Assembly: GCF_002979775.1 (NCBI RefSeq)
Contig: NZ_PCPR01000007.1
Span: 1-64,000, forward strand
Length of the DNA stretch: 64,000 bases
Direction of reading: 5' to 3'
Source of the DNA: Arthrobacter sp. MYb23
GTDB taxonomy: Bacteria > Actinomycetota > Actinomycetes > Actinomycetales > Micrococcaceae
Position 1 is the first letter of the stretch. Each line of letters starts with the position of its first letter. Of this stretch, positions 21,403 to 30,354 are shown one piece after another. The notes beneath the pieces were generated by a model. That model did not search any database. It worked only from the letters and a program-made list of their open reading frames with translations, and was not told where the DNA came from. The translations under genes were made by a program, and so were the position numbers.

Positions 21403-23505
21403 ATGGCAGGACACGAGGCCCAGCCGTCGTTGCTTCAACCCTCGTTGCTTCAAGGTTTTCCGGATCGTGCGCCGGTCAATGGGCCGCCGCTTGCTGCTGA
21501 GAATCCAGTGGCCCGGGTGGTGCTCGAATCTTCCCTGCCCCATTTGGACAGGCCCTTCGACTACAGCGTTCCAGCAGAGCTCGCCGAGGTGGCTGCTCCC
21601 GGTGTCCGGGTGAAGGTGAAGTTCAATGGCCAGGAGCTCAATGGCTACATCATTGAACGGCGCGCAGATTCGGATGCTGCGGCGCCCCTCAGTACCCTGC
21701 ATAAGGTTGTATCTCCAGTTGCGGTCCTGACCCCGGCTGCTTTGGAGCTTGCCGGTACAGTGGCTGGCCGTTACGTCGGAAGCCTGAGCGATGTCCTTCG
21801 AACGGCAATCCCTCCGCGGGTGGCCAAGGTGGAGAAGGAACTTCTGGCCGGGGACTTCGAAGCCGGCGTCGTTGACCTGAAACCGGCCACAGACGCCCAC
21901 GCGTGGGCTTCTTACGGTAATGGTGAGCCCTATCTGCAGCACCTTGCCAAGGGCGGTTCGCCCAAAGCTGTCCTCACCGCTCTTCAGGGGTTCGGCCCTG
22001 GTGGCTGGCCGGCCATGGTTGCGTCGGCTGTTGCCACCGTTCGCTCTTCGGGACGTGGTGCGGTAGTGGTGGTGCCGGATTATCGGGATCTTGAGCAGTT
22101 GGAGGCAGCGCTTGCCAACGTCCTGCCGTCGTCCGACGTCGCCCGTCTCACAGCGGATGATGGGCAGACACCCCGTTATAGAAACTTCCTGCGGCTTCTG
22201 AGCGGGACAGCGGGAGTGGCCATCGGTACTCGTTCGGCGGCGTACGCTCCTGTGCGCGACCTTGGTTTGGTGGTGTGCTGGGACGACGGCGACGACCTCC
22301 ATATCGAGCAACGGGCCCCTTATGCGCACACCAGGGAAGTCCTTCTGTTGCGTGCCGAGCAGGAGAACGCCGCTTGCCTGATGGCCTCCCATAACCGAAG
22401 CACCGAACTCCAGCGCCTTGTTGAAATGCAGTGGGCTGTGCCCATTGAAGCACCGCGAAGTACAGTCCGCGCCACGGCACCCCGGGTTCTGAACACCGCT
22501 GACAGCTTCGAACAAGAACGTGATCCTCTGGCGCGTATTGCGCGATTGCCCGGTGCGGCGTGGCGGGCAGCCAAGGAGGGCCTGGAGCGCGGCCCCGTCT
22601 TGGTCCAAGTGGCCCGGGCCGGTTACGCCCCGTCGCTGGTGTGCGAGACGTGCCGGGAACTTGCGCGCTGCAACGCCTGCCAGGGGCCGCTGGCTGTGAA
22701 CAGCAGTTCGGCCATGCCGGCGTGCCGCTGGTGTTCCACGCCGGCCCCACAATGGCGCTGCATGCACTGTAGCGGAACAAGACTGCGCCGTGGGGCGGCA
22801 GGAGTCATGCGGACGGCAGAGGAGTTGGGGCGGGCCTTCCCTGGCAAAGCCGTCGTGACGTCATCCGGTGAGCACATCAAGGCAACCGTCCCGGATGCTC
22901 CTGCCCTGGTGGTCGCAACGGTTGGTGCTGAACCGGTTGCGTCCAACGGATACGCTGCAGCCCTGTTGCTGGATGGCAACTCGTTGCTCCGCCGTGAGAA
23001 CCTGCGCGCAGGGGAAGATACTGTCCGCCGGTGGTTCAATGCCGCTTCCCTCGTGAAGCCGGCCAGCCAAGGTGGGCTCGTGGTGATCACTGCGGACGAT
23101 ACCGCGGCGACAGGAGCACTGTTGCGGTGGGACGCCGCTGGATTTGCCTCGCGGGAGTTGGCGCTTCGGAAAGAATTGCAGCTGCCCCCGGCAGTCCGGG
23201 TGGCCTCCGTGACCGGCCCCAGGGCCGACGTCGTGCATTTCAGTGACGCCTTGGAAACCAGCGCCCACCTGGCCTCGATAGCCAAACTCCGCAAAGCCGG
23301 GCCTGCACCCGTTCAGCTTTCCGCCAGCAATCAGGGCTCCGCCGCTGCGGTTGAGAACGATGCGGACGTCCGGACGCTCTATTTCATTCCTTACGCAGAC
23401 GCCGCAGAGACCACCCGGGCCATGCGGGCCGTGAAGGTGGCCAACGCCGCCAAGCGCACGTCTGGCCCGGTGCAGTTGCGTTTGGATGGCGTCGACGTTC
23501 TCTGA
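21403..23505 (+). CDS. priA: PriA-like primosomal protein, ATPase motifs degenerate
   Basis: PriA restarts collapsed replication forks. The 700-residue protein keeps the N-terminal 3'-DNA-binding region (DRPFDYSVP, GVRVKVKFNGQELNGYI) and four zinc-binding Cys pairs: CETC, CNAC, CRWC, CMHC. It also keeps the IGTRSAAYAP motif. Where the Walker A loop GSGKT should be it reads GFGPGGWPAM, and the DEEH box reads WDDGDD, so helicase ATPase activity is unlikely. Degeneration of this kind is characteristic of actinobacterial PriA. ATG 21403 is preceded by GGAGG; earlier in-frame codons lie in the metK terminator hairpin. Confidence 0.88.
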   Translation: MAGHEAQPSLLQPSLLQGFPDRAPVNGPPLAAENPVARVVLESSLPHLDRPFDYSVPAELAEVAAPGVRVKVKFNGQELNGYIIERRADSDAAAPLSTLHKVVSPVAVLTPAALELAGTVAGRYVGSLSDVLRTAIPPRVAKVEKELLAGDFEAGVVDLKPATDAHAWASYGNGEPYLQHLAKGGSPKAVLTALQGFGPGGWPAMVASAVATVRSSGRGAVVVVPDYRDLEQLEAALANVLPSSDVARLTADDGQTPRYRNFLRLLSGTAGVAIGTRSAAYAPVRDLGLVVCWDDGDDLHIEQRAPYAHTREVLLLRAEQENAACLMASHNRSTELQRLVEMQWAVPIEAPRSTVRATAPRVLNTADSFEQERDPLARIARLPGAAWRAAKEGLERGPVLVQVARAGYAPSLVCETCRELARCNACQGPLAVNSSSAMPACRWCSTPAPQWRCMHCSGTRLRRGAAGVMRTAEELGRAFPGKAVVTSSGEHIKATVPDAPALVVATVGAEPVASNGYAAALLLDGNSLLRRENLRAGEDTVRRWFNAASLVKPASQGGLVVITADDTAATGALLRWDAAGFASRELALRKELQLPPAVRVASVTGPRADVVHFSDALETSAHLASIAKLRKAGPAPVQLSASNQGSAAAVENDADVRTLYFIPYADAAETTRAMRAVKVANAAKRTSGPVQLRLDGVDVL

Positions 23506-23523
23506 CCCTGGCCGTGCGCTGGA

Positions 23524-24606
23524 TTACGCCTTCCGGTGACGCTGTGCAACGACCTCTTCGGCCGCGGCCAGAAGCTGCCGTGCCGATTCGTCCCAGTTGA
23601 AGGTGGCGGCGCGTTCCACCGATGTTCGGGAACGCTCCTGCCAGAGTGCGTCCTCGCCCAGCGCAGTTACAGCAGCCGCGAATTCAGCGGGCGATTCAGG
23701 GTGGACGTAGCTGACGGCGTCGCCTCCGACTTCACGGAAGATGGGAATATCGCTTGCGATGACCGGAGTACCCAAGGCCATGGCCTCCACCAGCGGCAAG
23801 CCGTATCCCTCAGCTCGTGAAAGGCTGGTCAGCGCTGTGGCACGCAGCAGCAGTTCGTCGTACTCGGCGTCAGTTACACCGTTGTGGAACACCACCTTGG
23901 CTCCGTCGGGAACCAAGGCCTCCAACTCAGCTTTGCGTTGCGGGGTGATCCGGCTGAGCAAGTGCAGGGTGTACCCCGGCAGCCCGGACATGCCCCGGAC
24001 CATGGTTTCCACGTTCTTGTACGGCATGAACGAACCCATATAGAGGATCGACTTGTCTGCCCCTGCTTCAGGGTCCCGGGGTTTTTGGCCTGGTTGAGGT
24101 GCGTTCCCCACGATGCGGACGGGACGCTTTGTCAGCGTGTACTTGGACATGAGGGCTTCAGTGGTGCGGCTGATGGTAGCCACGATGTCCGCACGGTTGA
24201 GCAGGAGCCGCTGCGGCCAGAATGCCTTGTGGTAAAGCCTCCACAACAGGCGCACGGGTGCGGGTAGAAAGCCCGGGGGAGTCGGGTGTTCGTAGTAGAT
24301 GAGGTCGTGAAGCGTGAGCACAAGCCCGTATTTGCGGCCGAAGGTGCCCATGGTCTGCATGGGACAGACCACCACGTCAGCACCAAGGGGGTTGACCTTG
24401 CGGGCCACGAACAATTCCAAGGGCGATAGTGGGCTGTTGGCCATCACGTACGGTACGTCGGGGAGAAGGGCCAGTTGCCGCTTGTCGCTGATCAGCATAG
24501 TGACGTCGGCGATTTTGGACGTTGCGGCTATGAGGCTTGAACCGTAGCGGCTGATGCCATCGTGATGGTCCGTTCGGGTAAAGCGGGCGTCGATGACAAT
24601 TTTCAC
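23524..24606 (-). CDS. Glycosyltransferase family 4-type protein
   Basis: This 360-residue GT-B fold enzyme probably moves a sugar from a nucleotide or lipid donor to a cell-envelope acceptor; donor and acceptor are unknown. The N-terminus VIDARFTRTDHHDGISRYG is typical of GT4 proteins that begin with a glycine loop. The C-terminal half has ILYMGSFMPYKN and the EX7E donor motif SRAEGYGLPLVEAMALGTPV near 268-287. Its GTG start overlaps the hydrolase stop by 4 bp, so the two are cotranscribed. It is convergent with priA. Confidence 0.85.
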   Translation of the reverse strand: MKIVIDARFTRTDHHDGISRYGSSLIAATSKIADVTMLISDKRQLALLPDVPYVMANSPLSPLELFVARKVNPLGADVVVCPMQTMGTFGRKYGLVLTLHDLIYYEHPTPPGFLPAPVRLLWRLYHKAFWPQRLLLNRADIVATISRTTEALMSKYTLTKRPVRIVGNAPQPGQKPRDPEAGADKSILYMGSFMPYKNVETMVRGMSGLPGYTLHLLSRITPQRKAELEALVPDGAKVVFHNGVTDAEYDELLLRATALTSLSRAEGYGLPLVEAMALGTPVIASDIPIFREVGGDAVSYVHPESPAEFAAAVTALGEDALWQERSRTSVERAATFNWDESARQLLAAAEEVVAQRHRKA

Positions 24607-25547
24607 GCGGGATGTTCCTCCAGGAAGGTGCGGATTGCTTCGGCGGCCGGAACCGGCGTCTCGTAGTGGATCAGATGCCCGACGTCGGGAATCACTACCA
24701 GCGCCGCGTCCGGCAGGAGCTTCATGAGTTTGTGCTGGTTGGGAAGAGTGGCGATCTCGTCTTTTTCCCCTGCGACAAGGAGCACCGGAAGAGTCAGTTT
24801 CCCGGCTACCTCGGCGACGTGTCCCGAAACAGAGGCTTTGAAGGACTCCAGCAGGCTTCTCCGGTCTGAGAAGGCACTGAAGTAGGCATCGTGTTGGCCG
24901 TGGATGAAACGGCGCAGGTTCTTGTCTTTGGTTTTCGCCATGGTGATGCTCATGACGCGGACGATCGCTCGATTCCTGAGGACCGCCAGCCCCAGTGGGC
25001 GGGGGAGCTTGGCCGAGACCTGGTAGTACAGCACAGCCAGTTTGGTCATGATTCCCTTGGGGCCTTCAAGCGCCGGCGCGGCAATGGGATTGATGAGGAC
25101 CAAGGGATATACGGCGCCCGGATGCGTGGCGGCAAAGTGACTGGCCACGATCGACCCGAAGGAGTGGCCCAGGAGTACGGTCTTGGGTCCCAATCCGAGG
25201 GCGCTCATGAAGCCGGTGATGAACTGCCCGTAGCGTTCAACGGAGTGCTCGCCATCGACGAACGGTTCGGAGCTTCCGAAGGCCGGCAGGTCCGGCATGA
25301 TGATGCGCATCTCCGGAAGCTGGTCTGCTACGCGCAGCAGTCCGTGGTGGTCGCCCCGGAACCCGTGGATGACCAGGATGGTGCGGGTTGCCGGCGTGGC
25401 GGACACGGGCTCGTACGTCCAGTAGGCAACATTGCTGCCGTCCACGTCCACATCCGAGGCGTGCGTACGGCCTTGCAGGGTTGAGCTGAAGAATTGACTG
25501 GGGGCCTGCGCTCCGTCAGGTGTGTGCGCGGTGTCCACTGTTTCCAT
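24603..25547 (-). CDS. Alpha/beta hydrolase
   Basis: The 314-residue protein has a complete catalytic set: HGFRGDHHG oxyanion region, nucleophile in LLGHSFGS, acid in AGEKDEIATLP, and His in DVGHLIHYETP. No signal peptide is visible, so it is probably cytoplasmic. It is translationally linked to the downstream glycosyltransferase, suggesting lipid or ester processing in envelope metabolism, but the substrate cannot be read from the sequence. Confidence 0.85.
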   Translation of the reverse strand: METVDTAHTPDGAQAPSQFFSSTLQGRTHASDVDVDGSNVAYWTYEPVSATPATRTILVIHGFRGDHHGLLRVADQLPEMRIIMPDLPAFGSSEPFVDGEHSVERYGQFITGFMSALGLGPKTVLLGHSFGSIVASHFAATHPGAVYPLVLINPIAAPALEGPKGIMTKLAVLYYQVSAKLPRPLGLAVLRNRAIVRVMSITMAKTKDKNLRRFIHGQHDAYFSAFSDRRSLLESFKASVSGHVAEVAGKLTLPVLLVAGEKDEIATLPNQHKLMKLLPDAALVVIPDVGHLIHYETPVPAAEAIRTFLEEHPA

Positions 25548-25557
25548 ACGGATGGTC

Positions 25558-26454
25558 CTAGTTCACGTTGTCCGGGTGCGACCCGGTCCGATGATGGCGT
25601 TCGAGTCCTGCGATGCCGTCCATATCGGTGGCATCCAGTTCGAAGTCAGCGACGGCAAAATTTTCCTTGATCCGGCCGGCAGAGCTTGCTTTCGGTATCA
25701 CCAGGTTTCCCACTTGGAGGTGCCAGCGGAGAATGACCTGTGCGGGGGTCCGGTTGTACTTGTCCGCCAGCGCGGTAATGGCGGGGTCGGCCATTACCTG
25801 CCCGCGGCCCAGTGGACTCCAGGCTTCAGTGGCGATGCCGAGTTGTTCGTGCAAAGTTCTCAACCGGCTCTGCTGAAGCCAGGGGTGCAACTCGATCTGA
25901 TTTACTGCGGGAACAACTTCAGCCTTCTGCATCAGCTCTTCCAAGTGTCCGGGCTGGAAGTTGGACACGCCGATGGCCCGCACTTTCCCTTCCCGGTACA
26001 GGGTCTCCAAAGCTTTATAGGTCTCTGCAAACAAACCCCGCCCGGCACAGGGCCAGTGGATGAGGTAGAGGTCCACATAGTCAAGCCCAAGGTTGGAGAT
26101 GGAAGTATCGAACGCCCGGAGCGTGGCATCGTAGCCCTGGTCATCGTTCCAGACCTTGGTGGTGACGAAGAGGTCCTCGCGTGCGAGTGCGTGCACGGAT
26201 TCGCCGGAGCCGCCGGTGGCTCTGTTCGCTTCAGCGGCGTCTCCGATCGCACCGCCAAGCGCCCGGCCCACTCCTACTTCGTTGCCGTACATGGCGGCAG
26301 TATCAAAGCGCCGGTAGCCCTCGCCCAAGGCTGTGGCAACCAACGCTTCTGCGTCTTTGGCGGGAACTTTATAGAGTCCGTATCCCATGCGGTCCATCTG
26401 TACGCCATTGTTCAGCGCCAACTTGTTTGATGTCAGCTTGGAAGGGGATCTCAT
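25558..26454 (-). CDS. Aldo/keto reductase
   Basis: This NADPH-dependent carbonyl reductase of the AKR family (2,5-diketo-gluconate reductase-like) has 298 residues. It shows GYGLYKVP, the catalytic Asp and Tyr in FDTAAMYGNEVGVG, YVDLYLIHWPC, GVSNFQPGHLEELM and the cofactor end VIPKASSAGRIKEN. ATG 26454 gives the best family fit; an in-frame ATG at 26481 would add nine residues. It lies 10 bases upstream of the hydrolase and may share its transcript. Physiological substrate unknown. Confidence 0.9.
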   Translation of the reverse strand: MRSPSKLTSNKLALNNGVQMDRMGYGLYKVPAKDAEALVATALGEGYRRFDTAAMYGNEVGVGRALGGAIGDAAEANRATGGSGESVHALAREDLFVTTKVWNDDQGYDATLRAFDTSISNLGLDYVDLYLIHWPCAGRGLFAETYKALETLYREGKVRAIGVSNFQPGHLEELMQKAEVVPAVNQIELHPWLQQSRLRTLHEQLGIATEAWSPLGRGQVMADPAITALADKYNRTPAQVILRWHLQVGNLVIPKASSAGRIKENFAVADFELDATDMDGIAGLERHHRTGSHPDNVN

Positions 26455-26488
26455 AGCAACGACTCTACCCATTCCCTGCACGATTACT

Positions 26489-27451
26489 TCAGGAATGGCC
26501 GTTGAAACTCACCAGGCGTCGGGCTGAGGCTTCGTCCAGAATGAGGTCTGTTGCCAGCCCGGCTGCCAGAGCTCCTTGGAGTCCATTGATCTTCGATGCC
26601 CCGGACACCACGCAGATCCGGCGCCTGACTTGACGCAACTGTTCATGGCTGGGACCGGTTGACCTCTCATTAAGGGTGATGCCGTCCGAGGACCCGTCAC
26701 TCCTGAAGAAGACCGTTGCGACGTCGCCCACCACGTCGTCGGCTGCCAGCATGGTGAGGTCGTGTTCATCGAGGTAACCACCGGCGTACACATGGCTCGG
26801 GTAGTCGGAATCCACCGAACCGACGCCGAAGATGGCGATGCTCATGCGGGCCTGCAAGTCCAGGATGCGTTGAACGCTGCGCTCATTCCACATGGCTGTC
26901 TTGGTGGAGGCATGATCAAAAAAGGCCGGAACAGGGAACTGCTCCACGCGCGCACCGTAGGCGCTGCCGAAGCGCCGCATGATGTCACTGGCATAGGTAA
27001 TGCCGGTGGTTTGCATGTTTCCGGCTCCGTTGAGTTGGACCACGATGCTGTCGTGGGTCATCTTGCGGGTGAGGTGCCGGCTGACTGCGCTCAGGGTCGC
27101 GCCCCAGGCCACGCCGATGATGGCATTGGAGTCCACCAGGGGTCCGATTGTTCGTGCAGCCTGCATGGCTACGCGGTCCAAGGTCTCAGCTTCGTTGAGG
27201 GTGTCCAGTACCGGGACCACATGGACGTCCACGCCGTACTGGTTTCGGATCTGGCTTTCCAGCTCAGGACCGGTATCAAACGGGCTGCGAATCTGGACCT
27301 GAACCAGTCCCGTTTCCCGCGCCGAAGAGAGCAGTCTGGACACCGTTGATCGGGACGTCCGGAGCTCTCGGGCAATCGCATCCATGGTCAGGTCCTGCAG
27401 GTAATACATCTGTGCAGCCCGGAGCGCATCCGAGTGACGTGATCGTGCCAT
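26489..27451 (-). CDS. SorC/DeoR-type sugar-binding transcriptional regulator
   Basis: The 320-residue regulator has an N-terminal helix-turn-helix (about 16-45: LTMDAIARELRTSRSTVSRL) and a C-terminal sugar-phosphate-binding domain with GVAWGATLSAVSRHL and the late segment CVVSGASKINGLQGALAAG. Proteins of this family sense phosphorylated sugars or polyols. It is divergent from glpD with 122 bases between, so control of the glycerol operon is the simplest proposal, with glycerol-3-phosphate or a related compound as ligand. ATG 27451 follows AGGAAGGA. Confidence 0.88.
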   Translation of the reverse strand: MARSRHSDALRAAQMYYLQDLTMDAIARELRTSRSTVSRLLSSARETGLVQVQIRSPFDTGPELESQIRNQYGVDVHVVPVLDTLNEAETLDRVAMQAARTIGPLVDSNAIIGVAWGATLSAVSRHLTRKMTHDSIVVQLNGAGNMQTTGITYASDIMRRFGSAYGARVEQFPVPAFFDHASTKTAMWNERSVQRILDLQARMSIAIFGVGSVDSDYPSHVYAGGYLDEHDLTMLAADDVVGDVATVFFRSDGSSDGITLNERSTGPSHEQLRQVRRRICVVSGASKINGLQGALAAGLATDLILDEASARRLVSFNGHS

Positions 27452-27464
27452 CTCATTTCCTTCC

Positions 27465-27478
27465 TGCACGTTTGTGCA
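27465..27478. promoter_or_regulatory. Candidate operator of the SorC-type regulator
   Basis: A perfect inverted repeat TGCAC-GTTT-GTGCA lies between the divergent regulator and glpD, 6 bases upstream of a glpD -35-like hexamer and 13 bases upstream of the regulator start. It is the only clear palindrome I see in this gap. Assignment to the adjacent regulator is inference. Confidence 0.55.
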
Positions 27479-27484
27479 AATAGC

Positions 27485-27513
27485 TTGACTCCATTTTCCA
27501 CCTTCGCAAGATT
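27485..27513 (+). promoter_or_regulatory. Candidate glpD promoter
   Basis: TTGACT (27485-27490) and AAGATT (27508-27513) are separated by 17 bases, about 60 bases before the glpD TTG. The TGCAC palindrome sits immediately upstream of the -35 hexamer. Confidence 0.5.
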
Positions 27514-27573
27514 AGTGGTGAACGGTGCAGCAGCGAGTGGCGCGGCGCACGAACCAAGCCCAAGGGAGCAGTT

Positions 27574-29355
27574 TTGGGACACAACAAGATTTCCGGTACC
27601 TCACAGCACACTCAGCGCGACTCCGTCGTTGCACTGCAGGAGCGGCCCTCGGCCAAGGTGCTCATCATCGGCGGAGGCATCAACGGTGTGGGAACGTTCC
27701 GCGATCTCGCCCTCCAAGGCGTGGACGTGGCACTTGTTGAACGTGGTGACTACTGCCAAGGCGCCAGCGGAGCTTCCTCCCACATGATCCATGGCGGCAT
27801 CCGTTACCTCGAGAACGGTGAGTTCCGCCTGGTCCAGGAATCCGTGGTTGAGCGCAACAGGCTCCTGCGGATCGCTCCGCACTACGTGAAGCCGCTCCAG
27901 ACCACCATCCCGATCTTCAGCACGTTCTCCGGAATCCTGTCTGCACCCATGCGGTTCCTCACCCACAAACAGGGCAAGCCCAAGGAACGCGGCGCGTTCC
28001 TCATCAAGGTGGGCCTGAGCATGTACGACTTCTTCTCCCGCGACGGTGGCAGCGTACCCCGCCACCAGTTCCACGGCCGGACCAAGGCCCTTGCGGAACT
28101 TCCCAAACTTCCTTCAAATCTGAAGTATGCGGCCACATACTTTGATGCTTCCGTTCACAATCCGGAACGCCTGACCCTGGACGTCCTGCAGGACGGCGAG
28201 AAAGCGGGACGCAGTGGGGGACTTCCGGGAGGAAGCGCCCGGGCCAGCAACTACGTCTCACTCGTCTCCATGGACTCAGACGGAGTCCGGCTCCGCGATG
28301 AACTGACCGGCAAAGAATTCGAATTCCAAGCTGACGTCATCGTCAACACAACAGGCGCATGGGTGGACCTCACCAACCAGGCCATGGGCGCCGTCAGCAA
28401 GTTCATGGGCGGTACCAAGGGATCCCACATCGTCCTGGACCACCCGGAACTCCTCGCGGCCTGCAACGGGCGGGAAATCTTCTTTGAGCACACTGACGGC
28501 CGCATTGTCCTGATCTACCCCATGGGTGACAGGGTGCTTGTTGGGACCACGGACGTGGACGCCGATATGTCCGAAGACGCCGTCTGCACTGACGAAGAAA
28601 TCGACTACTTCTTTGACCTTGTCGGCCACGTGTTCCCCACCATCAAGGTGGAGCGCGAACAAATCGTCTACAGCTTCGCCGGTGTCCGTCCCCTGCCGCG
28701 CCACGACGAAACCCAGCCTGGATTCGTCTCCCGCGACTACCGCATCGAACGCAGCGTCCGCACCGGCAGCGACGCTGTCACAACGCCAGGCGGTAAGGCC
28801 GCCGTCGTCCTCAGCCTTGTGGGTGGTAAATGGACCACGTTCCGCGCGTTGGCCGAGCACATGACCAACGACGTCCTCCGCGAACTGGGCATGGAACGCA
28901 AAGTCTCGACGGCGAAACTCGCCATTGGCGGCGGTGCGGGCTTCCCTGCAACCGAACAGGGCGAACAGGAATGGATCAAGAAGCACATGGGGCCTGGCCT
29001 GGACGCTGACCGCGTAGCTGTCCTGCTGACCCGCTACGGAACCCGGGCAGACGCCGTTATTGAGTTCCTTAATGCCGGACCTGACACGCCGCTGCGTTCC
29101 ACCCGAGAACTGAGCGTCCGGGAATTGCTCTTCATGGCTGAGAACGAGCAAATCGGTCACTTGGTGGATGTCCTCATCCGCCGGACGTCGCTCGCCTTCC
29201 GGGGCCTGGTCACCGGTGAGCTGCTCAATGAGATCGCCGCGGCGTTGGCCGAGCCACTCGGCTGGGACGCTGCTGCCCGTGAGGCAGAAATCCGCCACGC
29301 CCAGGAAGTACTGCAGAGGTTCCACAAGGTTGACGTGCACAGTCTCGTAGCCTGA
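27574..29355 (+). CDS. glpD: Glycerol-3-phosphate dehydrogenase
   Basis: This FAD enzyme oxidises glycerol-3-phosphate to dihydroxyacetone phosphate at the membrane and feeds the quinone pool. The 593-residue protein has the FAD loop VLIIGGGINGVGT near residue 30, GASGASSHMIHGGIRYLE near 68, a substrate-region RPLPRHDE, and the conserved GGKWTTFRALAEH near 413. TTG 27574 is chosen because AAGGGAG lies 6 bases upstream. It is the first gene of glpD-glpF-glpK, so oxidation, uptake and phosphorylation of glycerol are encoded together. Confidence 0.95.
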   Translation: MGHNKISGTSQHTQRDSVVALQERPSAKVLIIGGGINGVGTFRDLALQGVDVALVERGDYCQGASGASSHMIHGGIRYLENGEFRLVQESVVERNRLLRIAPHYVKPLQTTIPIFSTFSGILSAPMRFLTHKQGKPKERGAFLIKVGLSMYDFFSRDGGSVPRHQFHGRTKALAELPKLPSNLKYAATYFDASVHNPERLTLDVLQDGEKAGRSGGLPGGSARASNYVSLVSMDSDGVRLRDELTGKEFEFQADVIVNTTGAWVDLTNQAMGAVSKFMGGTKGSHIVLDHPELLAACNGREIFFEHTDGRIVLIYPMGDRVLVGTTDVDADMSEDAVCTDEEIDYFFDLVGHVFPTIKVEREQIVYSFAGVRPLPRHDETQPGFVSRDYRIERSVRTGSDAVTTPGGKAAVVLSLVGGKWTTFRALAEHMTNDVLRELGMERKVSTAKLAIGGGAGFPATEQGEQEWIKKHMGPGLDADRVAVLLTRYGTRADAVIEFLNAGPDTPLRSTRELSVRELLFMAENEQIGHLVDVLIRRTSLAFRGLVTGELLNEIAAALAEPLGWDAAAREAEIRHAQEVLQRFHKVDVHSLVA

Positions 29356-29440
29356 CACCAAGCAGCGGAAAAGCTTGACCGTCCCAGAGTGCGGTGGGGG
29401 CGGAATGGGGTAGGTGGGCCCGCCAGGGGAACACCACACC

Positions 29441-29471
29441 GGGACGGTTCCGGAGACAACGGAACCGTCCC
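29441..29471 (+). other. Intercistronic hairpin between glpD and glpF
   Basis: A 12-bp stem (29441-29452 with 29460-29471) closes on GAGACAA. No U-tract follows, so it is more likely an mRNA-stabilising or processing hairpin than a full terminator. A CCGTCCC at about 29380 could compete for the GGGACGG arm. Confidence 0.6.
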
Positions 29472-29524
29472 AACAGCCTCTTCACCCGCGAGGGGGCTGA
29501 CAACAGAAAAATGAGGAGTCAAAG

Positions 29525-30277
29525 ATGTCTCTTGGAATTGTTTTCCTTTCCGAAGTATTCGGAACCATGATGCTGACCCTGCTGGGTTGCGGCGTCGTGG
29601 CAAACGTTGCGCTCAAAGGCACCAAGGGCAACAACGCTGGATTCTTGATGGTGACGTGGGGCTGGGGTATTGCGGTCTTCGCGGGCGTTTTCGTGGCCGC
29701 AAAGTCTGGTGCGCACCTTAACCCGGCCGTCACCCTGGGCCTGCTGGTCAACGGCAAAGCAGAGTACGCCCCAGACGTAGCAGTCACCTTCGCTTCGACG
29801 CTGACGTACTTCGGTGCTGAACTGCTCGGCGCATTCCTGGGCGCAGTTGTTTGCTGGCTCGCTTACAAGCAGCACTTCGATGAAGAACCCCTTGCAGCAA
29901 ACAAGCTGGGCACCTTCTCCACCGGTCCGGCCATCCGTTCCACCCCCTGGAACCTCGTCACCGAAATCATCGGCACGTTCGTCCTGGTCTTCGTCATCCT
30001 GACCTTCGGCGGCACCCCCTCCGGCCTCGGCCCGCTGGCGGTTGCACTGCTTGTTGTCGGTATCGGTGTTTCCCTCGGTGGCCCCACCGGCTACGCCATC
30101 AACCCCGCCCGTGACCTCGGCCCCCGCATCGCCCACGCCCTCCTTCCCATCAAGGGCAAGGGCAGCAGCGACTGGGCCTACTCCTGGATCCCTGTGGTCG
30201 GACCGCTGGTTGGCGGTGCACTCGCAGGCATTGTTGCCCTGTGGGTTCCCGACATCATGCCCCCGATCGCCGGCTAG
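29525..30277 (+). CDS. glpF: Glycerol uptake facilitator (aquaglyceroporin)
   Basis: GlpF is a MIP-family channel for passive glycerol entry. The 250-residue protein has six hydrophobic segments and both half-helix NPA motifs: GAHLNPAVTLG near 64-74 and GYAINPARDLGPR near 190-202. The Asp after the second NPA (NPARD) is typical of glycerol-conducting members. ATG 29525 follows GAGGAG. It sits between glpD and glpK. Confidence 0.95.
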   Translation: MSLGIVFLSEVFGTMMLTLLGCGVVANVALKGTKGNNAGFLMVTWGWGIAVFAGVFVAAKSGAHLNPAVTLGLLVNGKAEYAPDVAVTFASTLTYFGAELLGAFLGAVVCWLAYKQHFDEEPLAANKLGTFSTGPAIRSTPWNLVTEIIGTFVLVFVILTFGGTPSGLGPLAVALLVVGIGVSLGGPTGYAINPARDLGPRIAHALLPIKGKGSSDWAYSWIPVVGPLVGGALAGIVALWVPDIMPPIAG

Positions 30278-30354
30278 TACAGCGCATACCCGCAACACCC
30301 ACCCGCACGTTGTAGATCACCATCTGAGTAGCTAACAAAGACAAGGACGTCACC

